A program made the position numbers and the translations under genes. A stretch of DNA of 64,000 bases from Leptidea sinapis (lineage: Eukaryota; Arthropoda; Insecta; Lepidoptera; Pieridae). Location: assembly GCF_905404315.1 (NCBI RefSeq), contig NC_066278.1, positions 140,001 to 204,000 of the forward strand, read 5' to 3'. Shown here piece after piece: positions 63,361 through 64,000 of the stretch (positions are counted from its first letter, which is position 1; each line of letters opens with the position of its first letter). The notes below the pieces were generated by a model that worked only from the letters and a program-made list of their open reading frames with translations, made no database searches and was not told where the DNA came from.

Positions 63361-64000
63361 GTGAGCAGAAAGAAATATGGTGACAATGTAATATGGTACA
63401 ATAAAACTTATTTTTTAATTGCCTGACGGCGGTCGCTCCATCCCCAATCTGTGGTATCATTAAAAAAAGTAATTTATTTTATAGTGACCTTTAATACACA
63501 AACGTTTTTTAACAATTATTTGAATTTAGTGATACACTTGTTTTGAACATTTTCTGAGGTCTTGTTGTAACAGCCTATATCTATATCGCCCAACAATAGA
63601 CTTACTAACTCAACTTAGCCGAGTTGTAGGCATTAAAAGTTTGTCTTTTAATATAATTCTTTCATTAGACGAAAATATTCAGTCGGCTGGCAGTAATTTG
63701 TTTCAGCTAGCACAAGCCAGAGAAGACTGGCAATCCTTGGAGGAGGCCTTCACCTGTAGAGGGTTCTTGTAAATATAAACTAAAAAAAAAACTAACAATT
63801 AGTTTTACAAAAGTTACTAACTCTAGTAATTAAAAAATTTCATTGCAAGAAATGAAGGCTTTTTAATTTATTTAATATAATTATTTTACCGGAAAAGTAT
63901 AATGGGAAAAATAATTAGTTTAATAGTAATATGATTAAATACCTCGTCAAGGTGTAATGTAACTGGATGCTTGTATTGGTCCTTGTTCGTCACCAATCGA
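63361..64000 (+). mobile_element. Non-LTR element tail inserted in or joined to 18S
   Basis: 18S stops abruptly; the following sequence is AT-rich. A frame near 63706-63771 encodes AREDWQSLEEAFTCRGFL followed by a stop, similar to the extreme C terminus of RTE-like ORF2 proteins (W..LEEA). An A-rich stretch follows at 63780-63791. The rest to the window end is AT-rich with no recognisable feature. Whether the 18S break is the insertion site cannot be seen because the other side lies outside the window. Confidence 0.4.

Noticed and set aside
1..64000. Host single-copy protein genes
   Set aside because: Every long frame is explained by R1, TRAS, jockey or CR1-like elements, or is antisense to them or to rRNA.

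Overview
The window looks like a lepidopteran (moth or butterfly) heterochromatic or subtelomeric/nucleolar region. No host protein-coding gene is recognisable. Four kinds of sequence alternate: (i) short runs of the insect telomeric repeat, always as (CCTAA)n on the + strand; (ii) TRAS-type R1-clade non-LTR retrotransposons inserted in those runs; (iii) rearranged pieces of the rDNA unit (18S, ITS2, 28S, spacer); (iv) the 28S-specific retrotransposon R1. The taxonomic call rests on the TTAGG-type telomere, TRAS elements with the expected junctions, R1 with its 14-bp target duplication in 28S, an AU-rich candidate hidden-break loop in 28S and lepidopteran-style repeat tails. The species cannot be named from the sequence.

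Layout. 1-1042: TRAS 5' UTR cut by the window edge. 1043-1942: patchwork of a repeat, an inverted copy of block X, a CR1/jockey-like ORF2 tail with poly(A), and a hairpin block. 1943-2039: 28S. 2040-7196: structurally complete R1 with two open frames, followed in tandem by a 5'-truncated R1 tail (7211-7587); 14-bp target copies flank and separate the two. 7602-8752: 28S 3' part. 8753-9942: spacer. 9881-13480: minus-strand jockey-clade element. 13479-15356: 28S. 15372-20403: telomere repeats and TRAS-A. 20403-23057: deleted 28S plus spacer. 23058-43091: telomere repeats separating TRAS-B, TRAS-C and TRAS-D, with a tRNA-like SINE fragment at 30138-30214. 43095-46472: a second rDNA module carrying block X and a broken R1. 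46473-56457: TRAS-E and TRAS-F, both with an inverted 5' segment. 56458-63360: ITS2, deleted 28S, spacer, 5' ETS and a truncated 18S. 63361-64000: tail of another non-LTR element.

How the parts relate. All telomeric runs, all rRNA segments and the main bodies of all TRAS and R1 copies have the same orientation. Two chimeric junctions recur at the same base in two places: telomere repeat to 28S (20403 and 43095) and spacer to telomere repeat (23057/23058 and 46472/46473). The simplest reading is that an rDNA-telomere chimera formed once and was duplicated with its TRAS load, then diverged by R1 insertion, deletion and retrotransposon decay. Only R1 (2040-7196) has both frames uninterrupted; TRAS-A keeps an intact ORF1; every TRAS ORF2 is broken. 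All rRNA segments are partial or carry changes in normally invariant positions, so none looks like a working rRNA gene.

The least expected signals are the recurrent telomere/rDNA junctions, two independent 5' inversions of TRAS elements, a two-unit 5' UTR repeat with YY1/Pho-like motifs in four TRAS copies, 3' UTR stem-loops of unrelated sequence in three TRAS copies, and R1 tails as short as about 35 nt that sit at large 28S deletions.
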